A DNA stretch of 64,000 nucleotides from Isochrysis galbana. Taxonomy: Eukaryota > Haptophyta > Isochrysidales > Isochrysidaceae. The position numbers were made by a program, and so were the translations under genes. The stretch spans positions 5,928,351-5,992,350 of the forward strand of contig CM030935.1 of the NCBI GenBank assembly GCA_018136815.1, read 5' to 3'. Shown here piece by piece: positions 1 through 13,375 of this stretch; position 1 is the first letter of the stretch, and each line of letters starts with the position of its first letter. Below the pieces are notes generated by a model that saw only the letters and a program-made list of their open reading frames with translations, was not told the DNA's origin and made no database searches.

Positions 1-3000
1 TGTCCGTCTCAATCGTCAGAACCCAGTGCAGCTTCCCCGTACGCTCCTCCTCGGTAGGTACCAGATGACGGGCGCGGCTACTGACTCCAGCGCCGGCGAT
101 CGATTGAGAGGAGGATCGCCGCCGATAGACTTTACGTGCATCATGCGTACCGTGGTTTACATCACCTTGTTCGCCAGCCAAGGAAATGGGAGGGGTAGAC
201 GTAACTCGCCCTCGACCATCGTAGATCGCCTTGAGTGCGATCGGCGCCGACCACCGCGCGCCTCTTTCATTGAGCCGCAGCGCGAAATGCTCGAGGTGGG
301 CTAGTTGAAGGGGCATAGGCTTTGTTGAGCATGGCGCAAGCGTTGCATCGGTCATCCAAAGACCGCGCGTGGCATCCGGTGACTCGACAAGGCGCGTCTC
401 TTGGTCAAGATCGAGCCAACGAAGAACGAGCGGGAAGCGCGTTTCGTTGCGAACGTGTAGGAGCGAGTCAAGCACCAGCTTGTTGGCACCGCCATCATGC
501 ATGACCACCTCGCACGCCAACCTTGCTTTGTGAAACGGATCCGACGGCAGTGGTGCAACTACCTCTTTCACAACTCGACCCACATGATCGAAGCGCACGT
601 CACAAATCGGCCCTTTCCAAAGCTCTGAGGTGAGACTGAGTGTACGTGGGCGGACCAGCGGTGCATTCGATTGGCCAAGGTGCAATTCACTTCCTCCCAA
701 GCGCACACGAGACGACTCCGTCGTCGAGCTGCCACCTCCCATTCGTGAGTGGCCACCGAGGAAGTTGTTTGCCATCGCGCCCATCGCGGCGCCTAGCCCG
801 CCAGCCAGCTCACTCGCCAGCCCGCTTGCAGCGGCAAGTCCGGCCACAACCGGAGAAGCAGGCGCGGCGGGTCGACTGCCGCCCCAACCACCTACAGTCG
901 GTGAGCCTGCGGATGCTGCGCCGCCCGTCACACGAGGCTTGGCGATGAGCGAGACAGGCAATTTGAATAGCTCTCCGTGAGCGATGGTCAGCTCAGCGCC
1001 CCGCCAAGTTTGACCGGTGACAGCGGGCGTAAACGATACACTCTCGGCCTCGTCAACGACGGCACATACAGAGCCACCTGTGTTGTTTTCTAACCAATAC
1101 GGCGAAAGGAGAAACGTCCGCGATGGGTCCAAATCCTTGATTAGCTGCACCGGATCAGGCTTGCGGCCGGGCGTGGCAGCAGCTGTTGCATCGAGCAAGG
1201 CTAAGAATTGAGCGAAGACGCTGATGACAGAGTGCGTAAGAGTCAAGTGAATTGGGGCCGCGCCTGCCCATATCCGGAATCCAAGAGGCGCCACCTCCAA
1301 CGAATCGCCCAAAAGAGAGGTCTGCTTCTTTGCGGGAACGATCATGACACGCCCGCCCAGCATGGTCGGTTCCAAAAGCGTGTCGAATGCTTGCATGGCC
1401 GCCGAGTAAGTGAAGGCCTCTAGCGGTAACTGCACGTCAATACGCATCCCACCCGAGTACGACTCGAGGATGCTTAGTCCTGCATAAGCATCGAGAACTC
1501 GCAGCCTCGCCAGGGGCATGTTTGGTCCCTGCGCATGATTCATGAGCGTCACCTCAAGCTGCGCGGCGACCACGTCGGCCTCCAGCTCAATATGTGTGAA
1601 TATAGGAGGCAACTCGGTGGACTTCTTGATTGCGAGCTCAGCTTCGCCTTGTGAAGGCACGAGACCAGATGCTTGCAGCGGATGGATGAAGAAGTCTACC
1701 AAGTGCATCAAGAATGGGAGGTGAGCCATCCCCTCCACGGCACATATATGCACTGACGCCTTGACGAGGGGCTTCTCTAAAGGTGGGCCGCCCCCAACCA
1801 TAGAGGCCGCCCAATTCGTTGTACATCGCGGTGGCCCGCCCGCCGTACCCCTCCCGTCGCCCCCACCGCGGCCCCAACGACGAAAGGACGCCGCGGGCGC
1901 TCTCTGGCGTAGTACAATTTCGGCGAGGACTAACCCACGTGAGAGTGTGTGCTCAAGGAGCTCTTGAGGCTCCGCCCATCCACTCCGTGCGCCAGCGGCG
2001 CGAGGCAATGCAGGCCGCGCCGTCTTGATGTCGTTTGGCCCGGCTGCAGCGTGCACCCTGTGGTGGTCGAAACGCGACGACGAATACAGATTGTGCTGAG
2101 TCCACGTGAGGTGCTGTCCGAAGGTCAGATCCCCTAGATCTTGACAGAGTCCTTCGTCCTGCTCTCGTGGCGGAGGGTTCCCATCGATGTCTTTATCGGG
2201 CGCTAGCGGGTCAGTGCCGCCGCGGAGCGCTCTAGTCGCCATGATCGCCATACCGACAGATTCCTCAGGTAACACTTCCACGCCCTCGACGTCTTCTGCG
2301 CTTGCTTGTATGGTGGTGCCGCCGCGTGAGCGGCGAGGGGCTAAATTCACCGGCGCTGCCCCAACGGCGGCCGTTTGACTCAATACAGAGCTAGTGAACA
2401 CCGGCTTGGGCGGCGCCGACTTGCCAGCCGCAGCCGCTTCAACGCGCGCTGCTTGTTTCATCTGATTCAACATGATGGCACGCATGGCTTCCACCTTGCA
2501 AGCCAGATCCGGGAGGCGCGCCCGAGCCACTGCCAGCAACGCCTTGGTGAGCGCGTCCGGCTTTGACCGCGGTGAGGTCGACCCGTTGCTGGCCGCGGGG
2601 CGGCCTACAGTTGCAGTGCCCGCTGCATGGTGCGAGCCATTTCCGCTATCACGGTGGTCCGAAGAGGCGTCTGTCGCGTCCTCCGCCATGTGAGCGCCAC
2701 TGCGCGCGTCATTGACTGCGAGCATCCCACCTAAGGTGCTCGAGCTCACATTCGCAACACCGGTCGCTATGCCTTCCACCTTTTTGGAAATGGCAGAGAT
2801 GGTGCGCGGGGCTACCTCGTGAGAATGCTTTGTGCGGCGCGCGAAATGCATAGCCTTCTTGGAAGAGACCATGCCCTCCTCCGAGCCCTTGATGCGCACG
2901 GGTGCACGACGTAGCTGGAGGCCTCCCCCATCTATTGCGGCATCGAGCACAGATGCGAGTGCGCGCAGCTGCAAGGGATCGCTGGGCTCATCGGGCGGTT

Positions 3001-6000
3001 GCCATGCTTCAGCGCGTACACGCGCCGAGGTAATGTGACCCTCGATCAGCGTGATGGGCTCGCTAGGCGAGGATGCTGCCGGGCGCGACGATGCCGCCGA
3101 CTTCCGTCGAGCAGAGAGAGGGCGGGGCAGCTTATTCGCTTGCCATCCGGCTTCGAGAGCGTACTCGAGCCGGACGACCAGCTTGGCCAAGAAAGCGTCG
3201 ATGCGGTATTTACACCTCTCCTCACGCCGCCCCGGGGGAGCAGACGGGCGCGAGGTCGACGGTATCACTGTGCCGCCGCCCCGCGCGCGGTTCAATATTG
3301 CCATTCCTTGCTCGCGCGCCCGGGTGCCATCCGCCATGTTGCGGCGCTTTACATTCGACTTGTTTTCGTGCAACAGCCCCGTGCGCTGAATGATCGAGCC
3401 ATACTGTCTCTCAACAGCTGATCGAAGTTCGCTCTGCATCCGCTTGGCTGATGGCAGTAGCGGAGAAGGCTTTGTTGAGCTCGATCCTGCCAGTTTCTCC
3501 GCGGCCGAATTTGCCACCTCCCGCCAAGTGCTGTCCTCACCCGTCCTCACCGCGGACGCAGGCCGCGCAGGAGCTGCATTGCCGCCCAGCACCTCTAGAT
3601 GGTGAGCAGCGTTACGCACATGGACGGTCATGTCCTCAGAATGACAGAAGTGCTCTCGCAAGAGATTGTTGAGCGGCACATATTCATGTCTCGACAACAT
3701 GTTGGCCATCGTGTCAAGGCTCTCGTCATTCCTGCGTGATAGGCGGGCTGCTGCGGCTGGACGCAAGCGCGACACGGCGTCGGAGTCGCCCTCGAGGGGC
3801 GCTTTGTCCAACGCGTCATCGCCAAGATGCAAGTCTCGCGCCGCAGCCGAGACGGCGCCGCCGGTGTGGCATTGGGCAGCGCTCGAGAACGCTGCATGAG
3901 CGAGGTTGCTAAGCGTGGCCGCCCCGGCGCGACGTTGCCTCCGTGGCTTAAGATGCACTCCCGCCGTTGGAGACGCTTCGCCCTTGCCTCGCCGGTAGGC
4001 CGATGTGGATGGGCTGTTATTGTTGCCTACCCGGCCTAACGACGTGACCGGGCTTGAGGTGCGACTGCTAGACCTCGCGCCGAGCCACGTACTGTTTTGC
4101 CGGACGCCGTGGACAGACTCCGCCGGGCTGTGTGAACGCCCACGAGGGCCACTTGTTAGCCCATTCAGCAGATTGGCTCCGATGCCGCCGAGCATGACGC
4201 CTGCCTCGCCGAGCACGCCCCCAAATGCTATCGCTGGCGCCGGCGGGTGGTTATCATGGGATGAGTCAGCGAAGCTGGCCTCCCCTCCGGCGATGGCCGC
4301 CTCCAGCTCCCGAACCTTGAGTGCCTCGGCAACCGCTTTGCGACGTTGGTAGACAGCATTCGTCAGCTCGAAGGCGCGCCGATTTTCCTCGTTGGAGCTG
4401 CGATTTGCCGCGATGGGACAATGAACCGCAGGGGGCGTGGGCGAGTGGTCGAGGCGGAGTATGAGCGAGAGCCGAATTGAGCCTGCAGATACGGCATAGC
4501 TTGGTGGCCTCTTGGTTGGGGCGGGCGCAAGCTGCACTGGGCGCGTAACGTTGGCGTAACGGTCCGGGAAGGCGCGGAGAGCTGAGAGCGGAACCACCAA
4601 TTCGCCTGTTGGTGAGATGGGTCGAGGAAGAAAATGAACGTGATAGAGTGGGCGGCAGGAGAACGGGCAGGAGGCCACTTTGTGAAAGGAAAGAATTCAT
4701 GGAATGATACGAAGGCAGATGGCGTTCTGTGGTGATGAGAGGTCGGCCCGGCTATGCTCATAGGGTGCTCGGCAAGCATTGAGCCCACCTCCATGAAGCA
4801 CCGAGGCCTCAAGAAGTGCCTGCAGTGCGGGTCACTCACCTAGTACATCATCGGACGAAACGGTATCATCATCCATCACGAGGACATGTAGCATCTGGTC
4901 AATTCGCTCAACGCGCAGCTCGAAAGTCTCGCGCCACTCTGGCGAGAGCGTGCGAAACTTAGTAGCTGTGCGTGCTGCCTCATCAGAGCCACCAAGGTAG
5001 AACTGAACATAGGGATCGGATGAGGTACCGCCGGCATCGGCGCCCGGCAGGCCACGTGCAGACTCAACATATATTCGGAGCGAGCCTATCGCGGGCGGGC
5101 GGGCGGTAGCCATTTGCCAAGGCCAGCGCGACAAGCGGAAGAGGCCGCCCTTCGAGGTCCACGGTGAGCGCCTAGGGGTGAGGCGCGCCGCATAGGCTTC
5201 GTCGCCTCCGAACAGGGTGCGCAGCTTGATCTCCTCGAGCGTGAGTTCAAGCTCAGCCATCTTCCTCCAGAGCACGAGCTCTTCCGTGCTGCTCTCGTCT
5301 TCGATCTCACGTAAGGCGAGCCACGACAATGCACCGACCGCCGATTCCAGCGCTTCCCCGGGCACGGCCCTCTCACCCGCTTTAAGCGCTGCATCGGCTG
5401 CCCTCGCCGCCCCTCTGGATGCCATCAACAGCAGACATAAGAAGCGCCTCCGGTCCCGACGGTCAAGACCGCCTGCCGCGTCGCGAACGGAGTGGCTCTC
5501 ACCCCGCGTTGGCGATGGACCCGCCATCGACTCGGCTAGATCGGTGTCTGCGGCAGCCGCCGCCGATTCTTCTGCGCGAAGCCCCCCTTCGAGCTCCGAC
5601 TCCACTGCTCGTGCCGCAACAACTCCCACCTCGCCAAAGGCGCCCGCCCGCATGGCCACAAGGCAACGACCGCCCCCGCCATTCGTAATGTCCCGGAGGA
5701 AGACCTCCAGCAGAGCCAACGACTTGGGCCCTCCCTTGAGCTCGTGCCCGTCGGCTATAGCGCTAGGCTCAAGCTCCGCAAAATGACGGGACGAGGACGG
5801 CTCCGATGGCTCGTAGAGCCCGGCTGCTGGAGGGCCCAGCATCCGAATAGAACGTGCTGTCGCGTCCCTTTTCATCTTGCTCTTTAGGCTGTCCCGGTCG
5901 AGATGCTCGCGCATTAGCATTTGAGCCGCAAGCGGCGGACGCCACGACTTGCCGCGCAGGTGCTTGGCGATCTGTACGTACGCCTGCCGTACGCGCCGCT

Positions 6001-8371
6001 TGCGCATGAGCGCGGCGATCGTGCCGGCCTTGGCCTCTTGCAGGTCGAGCAGCGTACACTGTAGGGCGTACCGCCACATGGCGCGCGAGGGGAAGGGCTC
6101 CTGGACTTGGTCGGCGCAAGCCGGCTGGGGGGCCTGCTTCATGCTCTTGGCGGCAGCCTTCAACAAGTCAGGCCGCTCCGGGGGCTTCAAGTCCGGCCTT
6201 CCCTTGTAGCGTTCCCACAAAGCAAATCGCTTAAAATAGGCGGCCAGCGAAGTCAAGTGAGAGAACTGGCGCTCGTCCAAGACCAGCTTCACCTATGGCA
6301 AGCGAGCAAGAGCAGAGCGGGCAAGAATAGAGGGTGAGCGTACAGAGACCACACGGAGGATATGCTCCTCACCCCGCGAAGAGCACACCGGGAGCAGCAG
6401 TTGGCGCTCACCTCTGAGCTCTCGACAATCACGTCCGCTTCGGGTGTGGATTCACCGGTATCCTCCTTCTTTTCCACCAAGCCAAATGCACCAAGCGCGG
6501 CTTTGACAACAATGGAGGTGGGCACAAGGATGTGCTTGAGCGGTATAGTGGTCTCTGGCCCATCGCGTGACCGCGATGATCTGTGGATCATCGCGTGCAG
6601 GATACGCCGCGACAGCTCGTCCCTAAGATCCATATTCCACCGCTCAGCACCGCTCCGCTTGGAGTTGGAGTAGACGGCTAGCGACGAGCACTCAACCATC
6701 CGGTGGCTCGGTGAGGTGACCTGCCGCGAGCCAAGGTGGGTGGGCCAGATCTCGGCTGGGTGGCGACCTCGTGGGACGCCGCCGCAGCGTCCACCGGAGG
6801 AAGCGAGGCCGTACCCGGCGCTGACCAGCTCCCTTGCGCACCTGGCCATTCTTGCCGCGCTGCACGTTTCTCCACACGCGCTCCCAATTCTCGTTGCATG
6901 TCCTCACGGTCAGCTTCTCCATGGTGCAGCCGACTGCTGTGTGCAAGCCCTCCTTTTGCGCCGAGTCGTCTTCGTAACGCACGTGAAGGTTGGCGATGTT
7001 GACCTGTGGAGCACCGGGAGCGTAGGGCTGTATGAGCACGACTTGGGATCCCTTATGCACGCGTGTGAGCCCTGGCGAGCCACCGAACCATCCCGGACCG
7101 CACAGCTCCCCTTCTGGCTGGCCATGTTCGCCGCCGGCGAGCCTGGGCGAGCACAACCCACTTGGATGTTGTCGAGGATCGTCAGACCAATACCTCCGCC
7201 CTTACCAAGAGCAAGCCCTAGTCCAGCTGCGGCGTCCTTATCTTTTTTCTCCCCATCCGCGCCATGCTCAATCTCAAACTGCTGCATGGTCATTTCTGTC
7301 GTCACCGCGCTGACGATGGCATCATGCTTTCGCTTGCGCATCGACTCGATCGCCCTCTTTCTGTCGAAACTGTTGACTGGCCCAGCAACCAGGTACACCT
7401 CACTGAGCACCACTGTCACCTGCAGAATAGGAGGGCACTGACTTCATGAGAGCTGATGCCAGCCGACCGGATGGATAGCTCCATCCGACACGACTCAAGC
7501 GGCACCACGCCTCGGCCGTCTCGAGCAGAGCACACGCACCGGCTTGGTCTTCAGGTGTCCGTACGGAATGGCGAGCTCGAGCTTGCCCACAGAGCCCGAC
7601 TTAACCTTGATAGGCAGGCCGAGCTTCGCGAACGCCGACTCCTTCACCCGTACATTCTCGAGAAGCACCTGGCAAGATGTGACTCCACCTGCAAGCACAC
7701 GCGGAAGCGATAACGTTCGCCCTCCCAGAGCGTCTCGCAGCTACTGTTGGGCCCGGGCGCACACGACTTCGGCCTTGAGGGCGTGCGCGCAAGCTTAGAG
7801 AGCGTGCGGTGAGAGAGTGACGCCCGCCTTTCACGTTGGTTATGATATTCGCACATCCCTTCCTGACCTCCCCAGTCGCCTGCGCTCAAGGTCCCGCCCG
7901 CTCACCCTTCCTACCTTCCGTCTTACTTTCCACTTGCCCCCCCCTCCCTCCCTCTGCATCCTCTATACTGCTCGCCATCGCCCCTCCTCGATCCGTCCGT
8001 CTCTGCTTCTTGTATCTCTCCTCCTCTCCCGTTCCCTCCCATTCCCTTCGCTCTCCATCTCACTACCACTCCTACTCCCTCTGCCTCCCCTCCTCCCGCC
8101 ATTTCCTTCTTCCTGCCCTCCTCTCTCTACCCTCCTCTCTCTACCCTCCTCTTGCTCCTTCTCCTCTCACTTCCCCCTCCCTCCCCCCTCCCTCTCGCTC
8201 TCTCGCTCCCTCTCCCTCTCCCTTTCTCTCCCTCTCCCTTTCTCTCCCTCTCGCTCTCCCTCCCTCCCTCTCTCTCTCACACACACCAGTGAAGTTGTAG
8301 CTCGATTCCTCAAAGTAGATGTACTCAGAGAGCACACCACGCAGCCGGTCGTTGATGAGCTGGCGCAGCAT
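1..8371 (-). CDS. VPS13: VPS13-family bridge-like lipid transfer protein (N-terminal part, runs off the window)
   Basis: VPS13 proteins are long hydrophobic-groove proteins that move lipids at membrane contact sites. Seven exons can be joined in frame: 8371-8287, 7688-7540, 7419-7162, 7003-6842, 6720-6412, 6292-4840 and 4605 to the left edge, about 2,340 codons. Exons 1-4 give the chorein N-terminus (motifs such as LLENVRVKESAF, AIPYGHLKTKP, DNIQ|VNIANLHVRYED). A C2 domain (about residues 720-840, LRIYVESARGLPG...DPYVQF...VMDDD) is split by the 4839-4606 intron and is restored exactly by the splice (DDVLG|ELVVPL). The last visible exon is open for at least 4.6 kb and contains YWLENNTGG and a region resembling the VPS13 adaptor-binding (VAB) repeats. 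The start ATG at 8371 was chosen because the family N-terminus begins there. Family identity is very likely; the exact splice sites are inferred and the C-terminus lies outside the window. Confidence 0.9.
7880..8280. repeat. polypyrimidine (CT)-rich tract in VPS13 intron 1
   Basis: The + strand is almost pure C/T here, so the VPS13 sense strand is G/A-rich. The tract fills most of the 598-bp first intron (8286-7689). Long open frames on both strands across it (S/L- or R/E-rich) are composition artefacts. Confidence 0.85.
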
Positions 8372-8629
8372 GAACGCACGTGCGGGGTGGATGGGTGGGA
8401 GGGCGCCCTGCCCTCGTCCCGCCCCACCGCTCCCTCCCCTCTTGAGGCTGAGCCACCAGGCGAGAGGGAAAGGGAGAGAGGAGAGGGGGTGGGCGGAAGG
8501 AGGGAGGGAGGGAGGGAGACCCTCTCTCTTTCTTCTAGTATGAGCCGCCTCATATATATAATGGGCGGGGCCTGTGTGTTGAGAGGCGCGCGAGGAGAGG
8601 AGAGGTGGAGATCTATATGAGCGAGGCAT

Positions 8630-9050
<421 letters not shown>

Positions 9051-9369
9051 TAGTGCGGCCCTAGCCTCCGCCGAGCCCATACTAAAGTTAAAGTACTCGT
9101 AGAGGCTAGAGCGTGGCACATCCTAGTAGTAGTAGAGAGAGAGACGAGAGAAGACGGACACCACGATGAGGTGCATTCCATAAGTCCATTGCATCATTGC
9201 ATCGATTCCACATTTGTCAAAAGTATCTACGGACGAGATTGTATGGGTAGAAACCCGACCGACCGAGGGAGGATCGCCACCAAAGTATCAGCCCTTCAGG
9301 ATGCTTCGCATGATGCTTGCTGCTTGCATTGATTGAGCATTGATCGTTGATCGTGGTAATCTCTCCATC

Positions 9370-10360
9370 TATGCCAGATATGTGACGGATCGAGCATGAC
9401 CACTGGCTCGATATGCGAGGATACGGAAGGGAAACGATCGGCAGGAGGCGCGGCGGAGATGGCCGGGAGTGATGGAATGGTGGGCTGGACCACCCTCCTC
9501 AGCAGAGGAAGGCGCTTGCGCTTGGCGTCCAGTCGACAGGTGGCCGTGTCGAGCGAGTCGAACGAAACCAGCGAGCAGGAGCACGAGACGAGAGGACGGA
9601 GGACCGTACCGATGCGCGCCGAGTCGCCACCATCGTGAGGAAGACGAGGGCGAGGAGAGAGCTGGAGGGTGAGCGGGAGGGAGGAGGGAGGCAGGCAGCA
9701 GGAGCCTTCTCTCTCTGGTAGGTCGGTGAGAGGCGAAGGGAGGGGGAAGGGCGGGGGGGGGGATCAGGAGGGGGGAGACGGGCGAGACGACCCAGCTGTT
9801 TACGTTAGTGTCATCGCCGTATACTGTAATAATCCCTCCGGTCCCAGGGGTGCCCCCAGGGTTCCCGCCCGCCCTCCGCGCCCAGAGTTCCCCCGCGGAA
9901 AGAGTGGACGCACGGCGTGCACCTTCCTGGAAGTTGCTATGCGCACGCACGGCGCCCCCGCGGGGGGGGCCGATGCACATCGCGCCGTGCCCATGCGCGG
10001 CGTGCACATTGTGATTGCAAGTCATCACACGTGCTGCGTCCGAAAACATCTCTTATATCGCATGTTTACGTAATTGTGCACCTTAGGCGGTACGCAGAAA
10101 GAAAACCCGCCATACATGCACGGCGTCTCCACGAGGCCCTGGGGCACCGCGCCATGCCCAATGCGCACGGCGTGCACAGTGGTGCTCTGTTGATACTATT
10201 CAGTAAACTGCATGTTTGTGTAGGTCCACGCGGGGGAACACGCGCCGCGGGTAAAAGTTGTTATCCCCACGCAGTGCTAGCCCTTATTTAATTTTAAATA
10301 ACTGTGGACATTTGATCGCTCAATTCGATTGATGTCCCACAATTGACGGAACGACACCTT
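9370..10360 (-). mobile_element. Retroelement 5' leader with start of a gag-like ORF, inverted relative to the copy at 22.3 kb
   Basis: About 1 kb that matches 22250-23275 in opposite orientation. It contains a conserved end (TGTCGTTCCGTCAATTGTGG on the minus strand), G/C-rich subrepeats (bases such as GCACGGCGCGATGTGCATCGG), an internal TGTTTACGTTAG motif and, downstream on the minus strand, an open frame beginning MVATRRAS and continuing into a segment (VVQP...SAAP...PS) also seen in the ORFs at 33.8, 42.1 and 52.8 kb. No reverse transcriptase is present, so this is a leader or solo fragment. Assignment to a retroelement is inferred from copy number and leader-ORF layout. Confidence 0.6.
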
Positions 10361-11002
10361 AGGCCATCCCAATTCGTCAGTGGAGGGGCAGTGGGTTTAC
10401 AACGTTACACGTGCGAAACCGCTAAGCGGACACGCACAAACCCCTCTACAATCGCGCCGCAACAAACCCGTTTCGTTAGTGCGAATAGAACGCCTCCTAT
10501 CTGTGAAGTTTTACGAAAGCTTCCTCGTCACACAACACAAAACTGTAATGACTACACATACCCGCCATGGTGACAAACAGACCTACCAACGGAAGGGGAG
10601 GTGCTAGCAGGGATGGGGACAAATGAACGCTATACCGGGCTAGTGGGAGTAGTGGTAACGAGCGCTCAGTTATTTTATAGAAGATGGATAGCGGATTGCA
10701 ATAGTAATATAACCTTATAGTAGTACGAAAATAATGCAGTACCGTACAGTCGATGGTCCACTTTCGACGGAACGCGACTAGCTACTGGGGCTGTCGCAGA
10801 CGGTAGGTGTTCCTTCCCAAGAACAGCCCGACTCCCTATCCTAAACAGTGTGGACCTTTAAGCCTCTCCCTTTTGTGACCCCGGCACCCCTCCTAGCGGT
10901 GGCGTGACACCAGCCATAGTGAATATTGTGCTCAGGGGCGTGCAATCGGGAGTGCGTCGAGAGGCAACGCGGCCCAGCTCAGCCCTCACTTGTGGCCGCT
11001 GC
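10361..11002. other. Intergenic, no gene seen
   Basis: No supported ORF, no long tandem repeat and no recognisable RNA gene. A GACGGAACGCGACT motif near 10768 recurs near 34347, suggesting decayed repeat sequence. Confidence 0.5.
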
Positions 11003-12733
11003 TTAGCCCTGAACCTCACCCCACGCTCGCTGCGGTTCTGGGCGGCCTTCGCTCAAGGCTTCAGCGAGCTCATTCTCATTGCCTTGGTCCCCCTTTGCCG
11101 CTCGAGAACTTGCGAAGACGCCTCCCGCTATTCCATAGAAGGATAGCCCGCGCTCAGCGCACCGCTTCAGCACGCCATTGGCATGCGCTAGCCCAACCAC
11201 GCACACAACGCTCGCATCCCCCGCTTCCGCTCCCTTGGCGGCAGCGTCATCACCACGCCCCTCGTTGGCTGCGGCCGCGTTGCTCGCGCTCTCAGAAGAC
11301 TGGTCGGTCATCGGGAAGACAGCACCCACGAGGAATCCCGCCGGGTGCCCACGCAGGGTATGCTCGTCAACCTGGACCTCATCCTCTCCCACGATGTGCA
11401 CGACAAGCCGACGATTGCCCGTGACCGGTCGCGTGCCCTCCTCGCAATCGAGCACGCGCACGCGCCTCGCAATGCGCCGCACGACCACGTCGACCTTGCG
11501 GCTGGATTGCTCCTCCTCCTCGTAGTAACACTTATTTAATGCGTGGAGGCATCCTAGAGTCGCGCCCGGCAAGCCCTCCGACGAGCCACCGCCGAGTTCG
11601 TCCATAAGCGCCAGCCAACGCGGTTCAAACAGGTTGAGCCGCCGCACCTCGCCCTCCGCTATGGGCCGGCGCAACGGAAAGAAGGGGACTTCGTCATGGC
11701 GGCGAGGCGGCGCGGTGGTGGCGGCCGCGGCCACGGCTGTCGGGGTGGTCGGGAAGGCGAAGCTGCGGCGTAAGAGCGTCCCTCTCCGAAGGCCTGAAGC
11801 CATCTCGAGCGACCTTAGCCTACACAACGGTGCGCAGCAAGTGAGTGGAGCGGGGCGGGAGAGTGAGCGGGAGGCCGTAAGATGCGCAACACTCAGAAGC
11901 ATGACTTTCACGGCATCCTCTTGGGCCTTGGGGCCAAGTGCACCAGCTCGAACTGCACCCTTACGGCACGTGGCCCTTCAACCTTCCTCCTCCCTTCGTG
12001 CTCCCCGGGCGAGCACATACGCATTTTCCGCTAGCTCATCGTCGCGAGAGACGAGGAGTCCATCAAAAACGCGAACAACGAGTGCCAACAGCAGCAATGC
12101 GACGGCCCAGTCGGCGGCGTGAGCAGCACTGGCCAACCAGTCCTCCCAGAGCGGTGCTGCCTGCGCGGCCTGTGCTGCAGGTGGCTCGATCACGGCCGAC
12201 AGAGCCAAGCCGCCAATGGTGAAGGCAGAGGCGGCCAGCAGAGGCGCGGCGCGCGAGAGATCGGACGTCAGCGTGCGCGTGACGTCGACCAGACGACAGT
12301 TCAGTCCGGCCGGCGCGTTCACGTCAGGTTGGAAAAAGGCAAGCTGCACAGCGCGACGAATCCTATCGCCGTCTGCGAGCGGGAGCGAGGTGGAGAGCAG
12401 CGAGAGCAGCGGGCGGGTGGTGTCGCCAAGGACAACGGCGGCGCCGATGGAGCGGGCGGCGTCGGCAGCGACCGCCAGCTCTGAGCCGTACCTCGACGAG
12501 ACACCCCCTCGCTCCGCAAGAAGCAGCAACCTCTCCTGGTCGAGCTCAATCAGCACGAGATCCGGCCGTCTGTCCTCGATCACCCGGCTGATCTCAGCGG
12601 ACTGGCGTGCACTGGGGGTGTGTACGGTGCCCAGCACGATCAGCGAGCGAGCCGCAGATTCGACACACCCCGCGCACAAGGGAAGGCCTCGCTCCACCAC
12701 TGAGCAGAGTGCGAGTGCTGCCACCCACGACAT
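11003..12733 (-). CDS. TraB-domain protein with an inserted LON-substrate-binding-like domain
   Basis: Two exons, 12733-12021 and 11819-11003, join in matching phase across a 201-bp intron with donor GTATGT and a pyrimidine-rich acceptor ending TGTAG, giving about 509 residues. Exon 1 shows the N-terminal TraB/PrgY signature (SLIVLGTVHTPS...PDLVLIELDQER), a hydrophobic helix and SRDDELAENA. Exon 2 begins with a LON-like segment (VPFFPLRRP...LNLFEPRWLALMDEL...HIVGEDEVQVDE) and ends with the second TraB signature (SVVCVVGLAHANGVLKRC). TraB proteins are membrane-associated and of poorly defined function; LON/PUA-like domains bind protein substrates. Alternatively these are two genes, with a second start at 11803 (MASGLRR, transit-peptide-like); the phase-matched splice favours one gene. 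Confidence 0.65.
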
Positions 12734-12774
12734 CGCTCTCGCGCTGACGGGCCCCGGCCGGCGGCGCTCCCCAA

Positions 12775-12900
12775 GTAGAAGAGGGGAAGGGGGGGGAAGG
12801 GGGGGGGGGGAGGGGTTGCGATGGATCGGGAAAGGGCGAGGGGAGGGGGGGAGAGGGGAGGAAGGGAGGGGTGAGGGGAGCCCGCGCGCAGCCGGGGGGA
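12775..12900. repeat. G-rich/CT-rich leader upstream of the TraB gene
   Basis: The + strand is runs of G with few A (sense strand C/T-rich) directly upstream of the TraB start at 12733. It probably contributes to the promoter or 5' leader. No TATA-like box was identified. Confidence 0.5.
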
Positions 12901-13189
12901 AGCAAGGGCTCAACAGAAAATAGTAGGCTTCTATTCATAGACGGTTAACAAACAAGGAATGAAGAAAAATAAAAGACACCTGAAGATTCTGCAAGTTGGA
13001 CACCAACTCTGGTCGGAGCGCGGGAGGGCACTCCAGGATGGGGTCATCAAATTGCAGGAGTGAGCCGCTGGTGCTCAAGATGCGCAGCAGCTGAGGCCAC
13101 ATGTGCTCGCTGACGTTGATCTCCGACCAGAGCCAGAGCCACAACCTCAATCTCAAGTCCAAGCCTCACAAGTCACAAGGCACTGGCAC

Positions 13190-13375
13190 CCTAGATGGGA
13201 AATACGTATTCACCGTATTTGGCCAGAGGCCAAATATATATGTATTTGGCTGTATTTGAAGCGCGTCCTGGGTTGTAGGCCTCGAATGTATTTGAAATGT
13301 ATTTGGCCGGAGGCCAAATACATATAATGTATTTGGCTGTATTTGCAGGCCCCGGCACCGTATTTCCCATCTAGG
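13190..13375. mobile_element. hAT-like MITE with 8-bp target-site duplication
   Basis: A 186-bp non-coding element with terminal inverted repeats CCTAGATGGGAAATACG...CGTATTTCCCATCTAGG, flanked on both sides by the identical octamer ACTGGCAC (13182-13189 and 13376-13383). Inside are self-complementary GTATTTGGCC.GAGGCCAAATA palindromes. An 8-bp duplication with short inverted ends fits non-autonomous hAT (or P-type) elements. The flanking octamer identity makes the insertion itself close to certain. Confidence 0.85.
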
